Source of the DNA: DASSUW01 sp963730535 | GTDB taxonomy: Bacteria; Actinomycetota; Thermoleophilia; Solirubrobacterales; Solirubrobacteraceae | Reading direction: 5' to 3' | DNA length: 64,000 nt | Assembly: GCA_963730535.1 (NCBI GenBank) | Contig: CAVSRU010000012.1 | Span: forward strand, 496,001 to 560,000 | Part shown: positions 51,291-59,066 of the stretch, one piece after another | How positions within the stretch are numbered: position 1 is the first letter of the stretch | Layout of the letters: every line of letters begins with the position of its first letter | Made by a program: the position numbers and the translations under genes | Notes under the pieces: generated by a model | What the model saw: the letters and a program-made list of their open reading frames with translations, nothing else | Told to the model about the DNA's origin: nothing | The model's database searches: none

Positions 51291-52475
51291 CTAGCCCGCG
51301 GCGGCGCAGAAGGCCTCGTAGTCCGGGAAGACGCCCATCTCCTCGTCGGCGATCTCGGCCGGGTCCTTCGAGCAGATCGGGCACTCCGGGTCGCGGCGGA
51401 CCTTGAGCTCGGTGAACGTCGCGCCCAGCGCCTCGTAGAGCAGCAGGCGCCCGACGAGCGGCTCGCCGGCGCCGGTGATGAGCTTCACGACCTCGGTCGC
51501 CTGGAGCAGCCCCATCGTCCCCGGCAGCACGCCGAGCACGCCGTTCGCACCGCACGAGGGCGCCAGCTCGGCCGGCGGCGGCACGGGGTACAGGCAGCGG
51601 TAGCACGGCCCGTCGTGCGGCTTGAAGACCGAGAGCTGGCCGTCGAAGCCGAGGATCGAGGCTGACACGACCGGGATGCCGAGCCGGACGGTGGCGTCGT
51701 TGAGCAGGTAGCGCGTGGGGAAGTTGTCGACGCCGTCGACGATCACGTCGTAGCCCTCGATGATCTCCATGATGTTGGAGGCGTCGAGCCGCTTCTTGTA
51801 CTTGACGACGTCCACGTCGGGGTTGATGGCGGTGATCGACTGCTCCGCCGAGTCGACCTTCGCCATGCCGATGCGGTCGGTCGTGTGGATGACCTGGCGC
51901 TGGAGGTTGGAGAGGTCGACGTCGTCGTCGTCGACCACGCCGAGCGTGCCGACCCCGGCGGCGGCCAGGTAGAGCGCGGTCGGCGAGCCGAGCCCGCCGG
52001 CACCCAGCAGCAGCACCTTGGCGTCGAGCAGCTTGGTCTGGCCCTCGAGCCCGATCTCGGGCACGAGCAGGTGGCGCGAGTAGCGCTCGCGCTGCTCGGG
52101 GCTGAGCGCACGCGGGACCTCGACCTTGTAGCCGCGGTCCTTCCACAGCGTGATGCCGCCCGTCATCGACTTCACGTTCTGGTAGCCGAGCAGGTCCTTC
52201 AGCGTGTGGGCGGCGAGCGCCGAGCGCTGGCCGGAGGCGCAGTAGAGGACGATCTCCTGGGAGCGATCGGCGCCCGCGGCGCCCTCGATCCGCGACTCCA
52301 GGTAGGCGCGCGGGACGTGCTTGGCGCCCGGGATGTGCCCGGCGTCCCACTCGGTGCTCTCGCGCACGTCGACGAGGACGATCCCGTTGCCCAGGTGCTC
52401 GCTGACCTGCGCCGGATCGACTTCCTCGACCTGGCTCTTGATCTGGCGGATGACCTCCGCCCCACTGGGGCTCAT
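51291..52475 (-). CDS. Rhodanese-MoeB/ThiF fusion adenylyltransferase
   Basis: The protein has 394 residues from ATG 52475. The N-terminal rhodanese domain (about 10-115) has VLVDVRESTEWDAGHIPG and an active-site Cys79 in LYCASGQRS. The ThiF/MoeB domain follows, with RHLLVPEIGLEGQ, the ATP loop VLLLGAGGLGSPTALYLA, DNFPTRYLLND and zinc cysteines in CYRCLYP and CPIC. It activates the sulfur carrier encoded downstream and supplies persulfide sulfur in one chain. Known MoeZ/MOCS3 proteins have the rhodanese at the C-terminus; here it is N-terminal. Confidence 0.86.
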   Translation of the reverse strand: MSPSGAEVIRQIKSQVEEVDPAQVSEHLGNGIVLVDVRESTEWDAGHIPGAKHVPRAYLESRIEGAAGADRSQEIVLYCASGQRSALAAHTLKDLLGYQNVKSMTGGITLWKDRGYKVEVPRALSPEQRERYSRHLLVPEIGLEGQTKLLDAKVLLLGAGGLGSPTALYLAAAGVGTLGVVDDDDVDLSNLQRQVIHTTDRIGMAKVDSAEQSITAINPDVDVVKYKKRLDASNIMEIIEGYDVIVDGVDNFPTRYLLNDATVRLGIPVVSASILGFDGQLSVFKPHDGPCYRCLYPVPPPAELAPSCGANGVLGVLPGTMGLLQATEVVKLITGAGEPLVGRLLLYEALGATFTELKVRRDPECPICSKDPAEIADEEMGVFPDYEAFCAAAG

Positions 52476-52517
52476 CGTCAAAGTCCTCGAAGCTGGTCGG
52501 GATTCAAAGCTTCACAA

Positions 52518-52523
52518 AGGATA
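52518..52523 (-). promoter_or_regulatory. Possible -10 box upstream of the MoeB operon
   Basis: TATCCT on the minus strand, 42 bases before ATG 52475, in the gap with the divergent histidine kinase gene. No clear -35. Confidence 0.27.
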
Positions 52524-52593
52524 GCGCCGCGCGGGCCGCATAAGGTGTCCTACCCATCAACGCGCGCGCGTTCGGTGCCGATGACCCGGAGAG

Positions 52594-53553
52594 ATGCGCT
52601 CGCGCACGCTGCTCACCCAGGTCCTGGCCGTCAACACCGCGCTCGTGGCCCTCACCGCGTTCGTGGCCGCGATCGTCGCGCGCGACCGGCTCGAAGACGC
52701 CACCAGCACCGAGGGCCTGCTGATGATCGCGCTCGCCGTCTCGGGCGTCGTGCTCCTCAACTCGATCCTGCTGCGCAAGCGGCTCGCGCCGATCGAGCGG
52801 CTGGTGGACGCGATGAGCGGTGTCGACCTCGCCCACCCCGGCAAGCGCGCCGACGTCACCCGCGGCGCCGCCGACGAGGTGCGCCGCCTGACGGCCGACT
52901 TCAACCGCATGCTGGAGCGGCTCGAGGAGGAGCGCCGGCAGTCCGGCCGCGCCGTGCTGCGCGCCCAGGAGCAGGAGCGCTCGCGCATCGCCCAGGACCT
53001 GCACGACGAGGTCAACCAGGCGCTCACCGGCGTTCTCCTGCGGCTCCAGGCGACCATCGGCGACGCTCCGCCAGGGCTCCAGGAGGAGCTGCGCGAGACC
53101 AAGGACGTCGCCGCCCAGGCGATGGAGGAGCTCCTGCACCTCGCCCGCCAGCTGCGGCCGACCGCGCTCGACGACCACGGCCTCGTCCCCGCCCTCGCGT
53201 CGCAGGTCGCCGACTTCGGCGATCGCACCGGCATCCGCTCGAGCTTCCGCCGCCACGGCTCGCTGCCCCACCTGAGCACCGAGGAGCAGCTCGTCATCTA
53301 CCGCGTCACGCAGGAGAGCCTGTCCAACGTGGCCCAGCACGCGTGCGCCCGCCACGTCGACGTCGAGCTCTCGTTCATCGGCCGCACCGTGCTCCGCATC
53401 CGGGACGACGGGCGGGGCTTCGTGCGCAACGGCAACGGCCGCCTCGGCGTGTCGGGAATGCGCGAGCGGGCCCTGCTCGTGGGCGGCCAACTATCGATCT
53501 TCACCGAGCCCGGCGACGGGACCACCATCGAACTCACCATGGGAGCCACATGA
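52594..53553 (+). CDS. Sensor histidine kinase (NarL/DesK type, HisKA_3)
   Basis: The protein has 319 residues. Two TM helices (about 8-28 and 42-62) enclose only a very short external loop, so it probably senses the membrane or an intracellular cue. A HAMP-like linker follows (LAPIERLVDAMSG). The dimerisation helix has RIAQDLHDEVNQALTG with phosphoacceptor His137, and the HATPase domain has QESLSNVAQHA and IRDDGRGF. It overlaps its response regulator by four bases. Nearby SCO1 and MoeB genes are possible targets only by proximity. Confidence 0.88.
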   Translation: MRSRTLLTQVLAVNTALVALTAFVAAIVARDRLEDATSTEGLLMIALAVSGVVLLNSILLRKRLAPIERLVDAMSGVDLAHPGKRADVTRGAADEVRRLTADFNRMLERLEEERRQSGRAVLRAQEQERSRIAQDLHDEVNQALTGVLLRLQATIGDAPPGLQEELRETKDVAAQAMEELLHLARQLRPTALDDHGLVPALASQVADFGDRTGIRSSFRRHGSLPHLSTEEQLVIYRVTQESLSNVAQHACARHVDVELSFIGRTVLRIRDDGRGFVRNGNGRLGVSGMRERALLVGGQLSIFTEPGDGTTIELTMGAT

Positions 53554-54182
53554 GGATCCTCATCGCCGATGACCACGGCATCGTCCGCGGCGGCCTGAAG
53601 CTGCTGATCGAGCGGCAGCCCGACATGCAGGTCGTGGCGGAGGCCGACGACGGCGTCGTCGCCTTCGAGCAGGCGCTCGCGACGCGTCCCGACCTGTGCG
53701 TGCTCGACGTCTCGATGCCGCGCATGACCGGCCTCCAGGCCGCGCGCCAGATCCGCTCGCACCTGCCGCAGACGCAGGTGCTGGCGCTGTCGATGCACGA
53801 CGACGAGCGCTACGTGTTCGACGCGCTGAAGGCCGGCGCTTCCGGCTACGTGCTCAAGCGCGAGGTCGACCAGGCGCTCCTGAACGCCATCCGGGCGGTC
53901 CACCGCGGGGACGCCTTCCTCACCAACGCGGTCGAGCGCCAGCTGATCCGCGACTGGATGTCGGACGATGCGACCGGCCCGGACGAGCCGCTCTCGCCGC
54001 GCGAGCAGGAGGTGCTCAAGCTGATCGCCGAGGCGCACACGAACAAGCAGATCGCGGAGATCCTGCACCTGGCCGAGAAGACGGTCGAGTCGCACCGGGC
54101 GAACCTGCTGCGCAAGCTCGGCATGCGCGACCGGGTGGAGCTCGTCCGCTACGCGATCCGGAGAGGCCTGACCGAAGCCTAA
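53550..54182 (+). CDS. LuxR/NarL-family response regulator
   Basis: The protein has 210 residues. The receiver domain has acidic residues in LIADDHG, phosphoacceptor Asp53 in LCVLDVSMPRM, and lysine in GYVLKRE. The C-terminal LuxR helix-turn-helix is LSPREQEVLKLIAEAHTNKQ followed by IAEILHLAEKTVESHRANLL. It is the partner of the kinase at 52594-53553 (ATGA overlap). The following SCO1 gene starts 11 bases later, from what looks like its own -10 box overlapping this stop codon. Confidence 0.9.
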   Translation: MRILIADDHGIVRGGLKLLIERQPDMQVVAEADDGVVAFEQALATRPDLCVLDVSMPRMTGLQAARQIRSHLPQTQVLALSMHDDERYVFDALKAGASGYVLKREVDQALLNAIRAVHRGDAFLTNAVERQLIRDWMSDDATGPDEPLSPREQEVLKLIAEAHTNKQIAEILHLAEKTVESHRANLLRKLGMRDRVELVRYAIRRGLTEA

Positions 54183-54185
54183 GCT
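54180..54185 (+). promoter_or_regulatory. -10 box of leaderless SCO1 gene
   Basis: TAAGCT, beginning with the response-regulator stop codon TAA, followed by seven bases and GTG 54193. Confidence 0.4.
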
Positions 54186-54192
54186 TGGGCAG

Positions 54193-54786
54193 GTGTCGGT
54201 CCCGACCCGCGTGCTGCTCGCCCTGACCACGCTGTGCGTCTGCGCCGCCGCCGGCGTCCTGGGCGTGTGGCTGGCCCAGCGCGGCAGCGACGCGCCGGCC
54301 GCCACCGGCTGGGAGGGCTCGCTGCGGCCCCCGGGCACGCGGCTGCCGGAGTTCTCGCTCACCGACCAGGACGGCGACACCGTCACGGCCGCGAGCCTGC
54401 GGGGGCGCCCGGTGGTCGTGACCTTCATCTACTCCACGTGCGAGGACACGTGCCCGGGCCAGGTCCGGAGCATCCGCGGGGCGCTCGACGATCTCGGGCG
54501 CGACGTGCCGGTGATCGGCGTGTCGGTCGACCCCGCCAACGACACGGCGGCCCGCGCTCGCGCCTTCGTGCTCGAGCAGTCGATGACCGGCCGCATGGAC
54601 TTCCTGCTCGGCAGCCGCGCCGCGCTCGCCCAGTTGTGGACAGCGTTCGGGATCGCGCCCCAGCGCGACGGGCGCGACCACTCGGCCTACACCGTGCTCG
54701 TCGACGCCCAGGGCCGCCAGCGCGTCGGCTTCCCGGTCTCGCAGCTCACGCCGCGGCGCCTCGCGCACGACCTGGCGCGGCTGTGA
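54193..54786 (+). CDS. SCO1/SenC-family copper chaperone
   Basis: The protein has 197 residues from GTG 54193. An N-terminal membrane anchor (about 6-27) is followed by a thioredoxin-fold domain with FIYSTCEDTCPG (Cys83 and Cys87, CxxxC) and a downstream His in GRDHSAYTVLVD; these are the three copper ligands of SCO proteins. It is exported and membrane-tethered, and typically loads copper into the CuA site of cytochrome oxidase. No oxidase genes are in the window. It follows a two-component system that may regulate it. Confidence 0.87.
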   Translation: MSVPTRVLLALTTLCVCAAAGVLGVWLAQRGSDAPAATGWEGSLRPPGTRLPEFSLTDQDGDTVTAASLRGRPVVVTFIYSTCEDTCPGQVRSIRGALDDLGRDVPVIGVSVDPANDTAARARAFVLEQSMTGRMDFLLGSRAALAQLWTAFGIAPQRDGRDHSAYTVLVDAQGRQRVGFPVSQLTPRRLAHDLARL

Positions 54787-54811
54787 CCGCGGCGGCCGCC
54801 GACGACGGCGG

Positions 54812-55066
54812 CTACGAGACCGTCGTGCGCGACATCTGGGTCTGAGCCAGCGAGTCCTGCGCGGCGTCCTCGCGGTCCTGGGCGGCGCGGTAGGCGGCGT
54901 AGGACTCGGCGGCGGGCGCGGCCGCCCAGCGGCGGTAGGCGATGCGCGTCTCGTCGCGGGCGTCGCTCCAGGCGTCGTAGGCGGCGCAGGTGCGGGGGCG
55001 CCGCAGCACGATCTCGCGCGTGTCGGCGACCTGGTCCAGAAGGTCTCGAAGCTCGTGGATGCTCAC
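54812..55066 (-). CDS. Small helical protein of unknown function
   Basis: The protein has 84 residues from ATG 55066. The composition is charged and tyrosine/alanine-rich (MSIHELRDLLDQVADTREIV, AYDAWSDARDETRIAYRRWA), probably a short helical bundle or coiled coil. It is convergent with SCO1. GAGGAG lies 12-17 bases upstream of the start. No family recognised; the gene is plausible because it is well bounded and has sensible codon use. Confidence 0.55.
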   Translation of the reverse strand: MSIHELRDLLDQVADTREIVLRRPRTCAAYDAWSDARDETRIAYRRWAAAPAAESYAAYRAAQDREDAAQDSLAQTQMSRTTVS

Positions 55067-55155
55067 TGATCGCTCCTCGCGGGCTACGTTCCCGCTCGAC
55101 CCTCCTTGTTACGCATAGGTTGGCGCGTAGGTTTCCTTCCTGACGCACCGGGAGG

Positions 55156-55290
55156 TCAGGGCCCCTGATCGGTCCCCTTGCGGCCGGACCGCTCGCGCAC
55201 ACGCGCCACCACGAACACGCCGACCATGATGAGCAGCGGCGCGGCGTAGAGCAGGTCGACGACCCAGTGGCCGGCGTGGGCGAACGTCAC
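55156..55290 (-). CDS. 44-residue single-TM microprotein
   Basis: GTG 55290 overlaps the stop of the upstream polytopic membrane protein (GTGA). The peptide begins VTFAHAGHWVVDLLYAAPLL, has one TM helix (about 11-28) and a basic tail ending RERSGRKGTDQGP. Tight coupling suggests a small subunit or stability factor of its neighbour. The His-rich start (FAHAGH) could bind metal at the membrane surface, which is speculative. Confidence 0.55.
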   Translation of the reverse strand: MTFAHAGHWVVDLLYAAPLLIMVGVFVVARVRERSGRKGTDQGP

Positions 55291-56645
55291 GTGTTGAGCG
55301 CCGCCGAAAGCAGCCAGAGGCCGAGGAGGGTGAAGAGCACCATCACCACCAGCATGACGATCTGCGAGCGGGTCGCCGCCCGCGGGCTGCCGTAGACCAC
55401 GAGCGCGCGGTCGTGGGCGAGCACGAGCGCCGCGACATGGCCGGTCACGAGCGCCGCCACCTGCACGTACCAGATGCCGGTCGCCGAGACGACGGAGTAG
55501 TCGACGCTCGAGTCGGCGCCGCCGAAGAGGTCGGAGCCGTCGCCGAGCGGGTCGGACAGGAGTCGCCACAGGTCCTGGCCGTTGTAGGCGAGCAGCGAGA
55601 AGTAGTGGGCGACGAGATAGGCGGCGGCGATCGGGATCAGCGTGTGGGCGAACCGCCGGCGCAGCTCGACGCGCGAGAGTCGCAGGCCCTCGCGGGGCAT
55701 CCCGCTCACGCCGGCCATCCAGATCGCGGACACGACGGCGATCGAGACGAGCAGGCCAACGACGAACGCCAGCTCGAGCCCGAGGCCCTTCGACACCCCC
55801 ACGCCGGTGAACCCGTCCTGGAGGTCGGTCACCAGCCCGTTGAAGAGCGGACCCTCGCGGGCGCCGTCGAACGCGGTCGTGCCGATCCCCACCAGCAGCA
55901 CCGCGGTGGTCCCGGCGACGGCGACCAGTCGGGTCGCGCCCACCACCGGGGGCCGCGCCACGAGCCGACCGTCGGGCCGGCGCCCAAGCGGCGCGAGGCG
56001 GGCGATGAGCCCGAACCACACGCCGAACGCGTCGCCCCGCCGGGTCCACGCCTCGACGCCATAGAGGCTCATCCCCACGAGCTGGATCGCCAGGTAGACG
56101 AGCATGAGCATGGCCAGCGGCGCAGGGTCGCGCGCGGCCGCCCAGCACAGCTCGCAGATCGCGAAGCCGAGGATCCCGGCGGCCGCCGGCCAGTGGCCGA
56201 GCCGGTCGGGATAGGGCAGCGGCTCGGGCATCGCGTCGCCGCCGGCGCGCGCCGCGATCCAGCCGGCCAGCCGGCCCATCGCCCGCCACGGGTTGACCAG
56301 CCGGAAGACGTCGCCGAACACCAGTGAGAGGAACGGGATCCCGACCCAGAAGCCCACGTACACGGCGGTCGGCGCGAGGTTCTGCTGCTGCGAGTCGGTC
56401 CCCGCCAGGCCCGCGTAGGCGACGAGGGCGAAGACCGCCACGCCCACGGCGCCGAGCACGGCCTCGACCACCATCGGCACCCGGATCAGCGCCCGCTCCC
56501 GCACGTGCTCGAGCCGCGGCCGCGACCAGCCGGCTGCAAGTGCCAGGAACGAGACGACGAGGACGGCCGCGGCCGCCGCCGCGAACAGCGCGACCGGGAT
56601 CGGAAGGTCGGCCCGGCCCACGATCCCGTGAGCGATCAGCCACAC
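55287..56645 (-). CDS. Polytopic membrane protein of the type annotated fenitrothion hydrolase
   Basis: The protein has 452 residues from GTG 56645, chosen because TAGACT ends eight bases upstream and because a longer frame (to 56702) would run into a terminator hairpin. About eleven hydrophobic segments are visible. The start AHGIVGRADLPIPVALF and the motifs YVGFWVGIPFLSLVFGDVFR and NPWRAMGRL match, from memory, actinobacterial proteins labelled fenitrothion hydrolase, a name of doubtful physiological relevance. It is possibly a metal- or respiration-linked membrane protein, given SCO1 nearby and the coupled His-rich microprotein. Confidence 0.65.
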   Translation of the reverse strand: MWLIAHGIVGRADLPIPVALFAAAAAAVLVVSFLALAAGWSRPRLEHVRERALIRVPMVVEAVLGAVGVAVFALVAYAGLAGTDSQQQNLAPTAVYVGFWVGIPFLSLVFGDVFRLVNPWRAMGRLAGWIAARAGGDAMPEPLPYPDRLGHWPAAAGILGFAICELCWAAARDPAPLAMLMLVYLAIQLVGMSLYGVEAWTRRGDAFGVWFGLIARLAPLGRRPDGRLVARPPVVGATRLVAVAGTTAVLLVGIGTTAFDGAREGPLFNGLVTDLQDGFTGVGVSKGLGLELAFVVGLLVSIAVVSAIWMAGVSGMPREGLRLSRVELRRRFAHTLIPIAAAYLVAHYFSLLAYNGQDLWRLLSDPLGDGSDLFGGADSSVDYSVVSATGIWYVQVAALVTGHVAALVLAHDRALVVYGSPRAATRSQIVMLVVMVLFTLLGLWLLSAALNT

Positions 56646-56653
56646 GGGGATCG

Positions 56654-56659
56654 AGTCTA
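56654..56659 (-). promoter_or_regulatory. -10 box of leaderless membrane-protein gene
   Basis: TAGACT on the minus strand, eight bases before GTG 56645, immediately behind the terminator of the upstream gene. Confidence 0.38.
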
Positions 56660-56668
56660 GGAACGACG

Positions 56669-56694
56669 AAGGCCCCGCCAACCGGCGGGGCCTT
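56669..56694 (-). terminator. Strong rho-independent-type terminator
   Basis: AAGGCCCCGCC and GGCGGGGCCTT pair in an 11-bp perfect stem with a four-base loop, 30 bases past the stop of the secreted-protein gene; on the minus strand a T-containing tail (TTCGTCGTTCC) follows. It separates that gene from the membrane-protein operon. Confidence 0.75.
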
Positions 56695-56724
56695 CGGGTC
56701 AAGCGGTCGCGCGGTGCGCGGTGA

Positions 56725-57522
56725 CTACTTCGTGCAGGACGACGAGTCGGTCGTCGTGACCTTCTTCGCCTTCGGCGGGTTCGGGTTCGGGACGAACGTG
56801 ATGACCGTCTTGAACAGGTGCTTGCGCGACGTGCAGCCCGTCGACGTGATCATCTTGCCCTTCTTGAGCACGGCCTGGAGCTTCTCGAGCCCGTTGTAGG
56901 CGCCCGCCGGGTACTGCTGGGCGGGGACCACCGGGATCGTGATCACGAGCTTCGAGCCGTACTTGCCCGAGGCGCTCTTGACGACGCCACGCGCGATCGC
57001 CTTGATGCCCGACGGCTCGACCTCGGCCGGCTTGCCGTTGACGACCTTCCGCTGCTCGAGGTAGAAGGCGAGCTGGGCGCCCCTGAGCTCCGGGTTGCTC
57101 GACACGTTCTTGGGGTTGGCCGCGTACGGCGTGACCTTGAACGGGAGCAGCCCCGGGTTCGGCTCATAGACGCCGTTGCGGCTCACGCCGGCGCGCGCGT
57201 CGGCCGTGCCTGAGCCGACGATCGTCGACGTCGCGCATCCGGACGTGCCCTGCGCGGCCAGCTTGGCCAGGTCGCACTTCTTCAGGCCCTTGGTCGAGAG
57301 CTTGATGTTCTTGCCGAGGAAGACCTCGATCTGGCTGGCTGTCTGGCTCGTGTCGCCGTTGACGACCTTCAGGCTGATCTTGCTGGCCTTCGGACTCGCC
57401 TTCGTGCCGGCATCCTTAGGGGTGAGCTTGACGTCGCTCGTCGCGCCAACCTGGGCGATCGCGATGGCGGTGAAACAGAGTGCAGTGAGCGCCGCGGCGG
57501 CGGCGATCAGGTACTTTCGCAA
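56725..57522 (-). CDS. Secreted protein of unknown function
   Basis: The protein has 265 residues from TTG 57522, chosen because GGAGGAG lies five bases upstream and the signal peptide starts at once (LRKYLIAAAAALTALCFTAI, cleavage near AIAQV). The mature protein is lysine- and threonine-rich with a beta-type pattern (IEVFLGKNIKLSTKGLKKCD, LEQRKVVNGKPAEVEPSGIK) and Cys residues that could form disulfides (KKCDL/SGCATS, TGCTSR/SSCTK). It is less GC-biased in amino-acid use than its neighbours. No family recognised. A strong terminator follows, suggesting a well-expressed single-gene unit. Confidence 0.68.
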   Translation of the reverse strand: MRKYLIAAAAALTALCFTAIAIAQVGATSDVKLTPKDAGTKASPKASKISLKVVNGDTSQTASQIEVFLGKNIKLSTKGLKKCDLAKLAAQGTSGCATSTIVGSGTADARAGVSRNGVYEPNPGLLPFKVTPYAANPKNVSSNPELRGAQLAFYLEQRKVVNGKPAEVEPSGIKAIARGVVKSASGKYGSKLVITIPVVPAQQYPAGAYNGLEKLQAVLKKGKMITSTGCTSRKHLFKTVITFVPNPNPPKAKKVTTTDSSSCTK

Positions 57523-57613
57523 GGATTCTCCTCCGAAATGGGGACTCGGATTGACTGACGAATCAACCCCGTAGCGTGCCGGAAGTTTCGCCCGGCGCGC
57601 AACTGACATCCGT

Positions 57614-58246
57614 CTAGGTGCGCCCGCAGACGCGCTCGACCCCGTCGAGCAGCGTCCAGTTCGCCCGCAGCACCCGTTCGGCCTCGGCCACCAGCGCGTC
57701 CTCGTCGGCGCCGTCGAGCCGGGCCTCGAGCATCGCGCGGCCGTCGGCGGCATGCGCGACGTCGCGCTCCGCGTGGAGATCGAAGTAGGCGGTCGCCGGG
57801 CCGGCGTCGAAGCCGTAGTGCTCGCGCAGACCGTCTGCCTTCACGCGCGAGATGGCGGGCTGGGCCGACTCGATCGCGTACAGCGCCACGAGGTGACCGC
57901 GCAGGTCGCGCCCGTCGCCCGTCCACGCCGCGGCGCACTCGGCGGTCTCCGGCTCGGCGGGCTGCGGACCGGCCGTCCCGGCCGCGTCGGCGAACTCGTC
58001 CCAGAGCGCGACGTGGGCGGCCTCCTCACCGGCGTGGGCGGCGAGCTCGGCGAGCGCCGCGGAGTCCGCGGCATGCGCGGCCGCGTCGGTGGCGCCGGCC
58101 AGCGCCACGACCGCGTGGCGGTACTGGCCCGCGTAGAGCGCGAGCTCGTCGCGGCGCAGCTCGCCGCGGCTCCAGCGCGTGTAGAACGGGTGCTCCAGGA
58201 CGTTCCAACGGGACTGCACGTCGGCGAGGCGAGACCAGAGGTCCAC
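57614..58246 (-). CDS. TenA/heme-oxygenase-fold protein
   Basis: The protein has 210 residues from GTG 58246, with GAGGAGGA six bases upstream. It is all helical: WNVLEHPFYTRWSRGELRRD near the N-terminus, YAGQYRHAVVALAGATDAAA, and HAGEEAAHVALWDEFADAAG, with Glu/His pairs (EEAAH, DLHAERD) at positions expected for a di-iron or PqqC/TenA-like pocket. Relatives include TenA thiaminase, CADD-like and iron-containing redox enzymes. The substrate is unknown. It is divergent from a redoxin-like gene, so an oxidative role is plausible. Confidence 0.7.
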   Translation of the reverse strand: MDLWSRLADVQSRWNVLEHPFYTRWSRGELRRDELALYAGQYRHAVVALAGATDAAAHAADSAALAELAAHAGEEAAHVALWDEFADAAGTAGPQPAEPETAECAAAWTGDGRDLRGHLVALYAIESAQPAISRVKADGLREHYGFDAGPATAYFDLHAERDVAHAADGRAMLEARLDGADEDALVAEAERVLRANWTLLDGVERVCGRT

Positions 58247-58287
58247 GCGTTCCTCCTCAGGGTGGGTTCCGAGCCGAACGGCGATGC

Positions 58288-58293
58288 TACCTT
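58288..58293 (+). promoter_or_regulatory. -10 box of leaderless redoxin-like gene
   Basis: TACCTT followed by eight bases and GTG 58302; supports GTG 58302 over ATG 58284, which would lie upstream of the box. Confidence 0.38.
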
Positions 58294-58301
58294 CGTCGCC
58301 G

Positions 58302-59066
58302 GTGCGCGCGCAGCCCGACACGATCCCGGCGCCGCCCTTCCCGCGCGACCTGCCCTGGATCAACGTCGCGTCGCTGCGGATGGACAAGCAGCGCGGGCGC
58401 CCCGTCCTCGTCGAGTTCTGGGACTTCTGCCGGGTCAACTCGCTGCGCACGATGCCGTACCTGAAGGCGTGGCACGAGCGCTACCCGCAGCTGCGCGTGG
58501 TCGGCATCCACGCCGGCGGCTTCCTCCCCGCCCGTGAGGAGGAGAACGTGCGGCGCGCGGTCGAGCGGCTCGGGATCGAGTACCCCGTGGTCGTCGACTC
58601 CCAGCTCGAGCTGTGGGACATGTACGGCAACGAGGGCTGGCCGGCCCGCTACCTGTGGGACCAGAAGGGCGCGCTGTTCTCGATGCACTACGGCGAAGGC
58701 GCGTATGCCGAGACCGAGCGCGAGATCCAGGAGCTGCTGGGCGTCGACCTCGACCCGGTGCCGCCGGTGCGGCCCGAGGACGAGCCGGGCCTGCTCCTGC
58801 CCGCCCAGACCGAGGACCAGCCGGGCGCCTACCGTGGCCCGTACGAGGCCGGCGGCGTCTGGGCCGTGCTCGAGGGTGAGGGAACGGTCACGGTCAACGG
58901 CCGCACCATCGCGGTCTCGGAGCCCGGCTGCTTCCCGCTGGTCGAGCACGCGCACCACACCGCCGCCGTGCTCGACCTCGAGGTCGGCCCGGGCGTCACC
59001 TGCCACGCGACGTGCTTCACCCCGGGGGTTGCAGCTCCGCATGCCCCCGCTCCCCCAGCAGCCTGA
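58302..59066 (+). CDS. TlpA/DipZ-like redoxin lacking the CxxC motif
   Basis: The protein has 254 residues. The thioredoxin-fold part (about 20-150) has VLVEFWDFCRVNSLRTMPYL, VVGIHAGGFLPAREEENVRR, YPVVVDSQLELWDMYGNEGW and PARYLWDQKGALFSMHYGEG, colinear with DipZ-type C-terminal domains, where the motif reads CINC. Here that position reads RVNS and the only Cys is one residue earlier, so disulfide exchange is unlikely. A C-terminal beta domain (about 175-245) resembles a binding module. No signal peptide. It is divergent from the TenA-like gene and convergent with the phosphoesterase gene (50-base overlap). Confidence 0.72.
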   Translation: MRAQPDTIPAPPFPRDLPWINVASLRMDKQRGRPVLVEFWDFCRVNSLRTMPYLKAWHERYPQLRVVGIHAGGFLPAREEENVRRAVERLGIEYPVVVDSQLELWDMYGNEGWPARYLWDQKGALFSMHYGEGAYAETEREIQELLGVDLDPVPPVRPEDEPGLLLPAQTEDQPGAYRGPYEAGGVWAVLEGEGTVTVNGRTIAVSEPGCFPLVEHAHHTAAVLDLEVGPGVTCHATCFTPGVAAPHAPAPPAA

